A stretch of 31,362 bases of DNA from a virus, in IMG/VR virus record IMGVR_UViG_3300005600_000064, positions 1-31,362 of that record. One strand, given 5' to 3'. Made by a program: the position numbers and the translations under genes. This document shows positions 31,207 to 31,362 of the stretch, piece by piece. Each line of letters begins with the position of its first letter. The first letter of the stretch is position 1. Under the pieces are notes generated by a model. It was given only the letters and a program-made list of their open reading frames with translations, was not told the DNA's origin and did not search any database.

Positions 31207-31362
31207 ATGGATTACACACTGGTCAAGACCCTGCATATCCTGAGCGCCACGGTGCTGTTCGGCACCGGGCTTGGCATCGCTTTTTTCATGGTGCGCAGCC
31301 ACTTCACAGATGACATCCAGCAAAAGCTTTATGCCGCCCGAAACACCGTGCTGGCGGACATG
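31207..31362 (+). CDS. DUF2269-like integral membrane protein, partial (right edge)
   Basis: The first 52 residues begin 'MDYTLVKTLHILSATVLFG' and 'GLGIAFFMVRSH', the standard opening of small multi-span DUF2269/CopD-like membrane proteins with a His in the first helix. The gene runs off the window. Likely a chromosomal gene outside the phage region. Confidence 0.7.
   Translation, partial: MDYTLVKTLHILSATVLFGTGLGIAFFMVRSHFTDDIQQKLYAARNTVLADM

Overview
The window is a siphovirus-type (HK97-fold) structural gene cluster, written almost entirely on the minus strand, in an alphaproteobacterial genome. It is either a prophage or a gene-transfer-agent-like element. Evidence for the host group is the gene content and order typical of alphaproteobacterial siphoprophages and GTAs, two chaperone-type genes like GTA g10/g10.1, dispersed TGAACTTG/CAAGTTCA inverted repeats, and operator sites of the alphaproteobacterial LexA type (GTTC-N7-GTTC). 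I see no integrase, repressor, replication gene, tRNA or CRISPR array in the window, so the early or lysogeny region, if there is one, lies elsewhere.

Layout, in order of transcription (right to left): a strong minus-strand promoter with a palindrome just upstream (26236-26287), small and large terminase, portal, a small coupled gene, prohead protease, major capsid protein, a very long fibre, small head/fibre proteins, a fibre adaptor, head-tail connectors, tail terminator, major tail protein, two tail chaperone-type proteins, a short tape measure, distal tail protein, DUF2163-like hub protein, a J-like tail-tip protein, then a lysis-like group (two small membrane proteins and an M15 peptidase) and the start of one more gene at the left edge. 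On the right are two minus-strand genes of unknown function (one of about 933 residues), then a 5'-truncated FtsX-type permease and the start of a DUF2269-like membrane protein. These last two look like ordinary chromosome.

The unusual part is 17.1-23.0 kb, around the prohead protease. Here plus-strand genes are interleaved with minus-strand pieces in a repeated pattern: [minus-strand element] - [LexA-type box] - [plus-strand envelope protein gene], about four times. The boxes are at 17547, 18758, 19890 and 21833. Three share the same core, GTTCACTTTTTGTTC; the fourth is GTTCTTATTTTGTTC. Three plus-strand proteins are divergent paralogs with an N-terminal membrane anchor or signal and a domain that resembles the SecDF P1 head. 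The other unit carries a 35-residue and a 44-residue membrane peptide. Two of the minus-strand elements are displaced 3' ends of a prohead protease gene, and the intact protease has an extra C-terminal region of about 200 residues. A further minus-strand gene encodes a small exported protein whose second half aligns without gaps to ubiquitin. I interpret the region as an SOS-controlled cassette array built by repeated insertion at the 3' end of the protease gene. The organisation is seen directly; the function is inference.

A second, smaller plus-strand insertion (8.4-9.4 kb), with two small exported proteins, sits between the tail terminator and the major tail protein.
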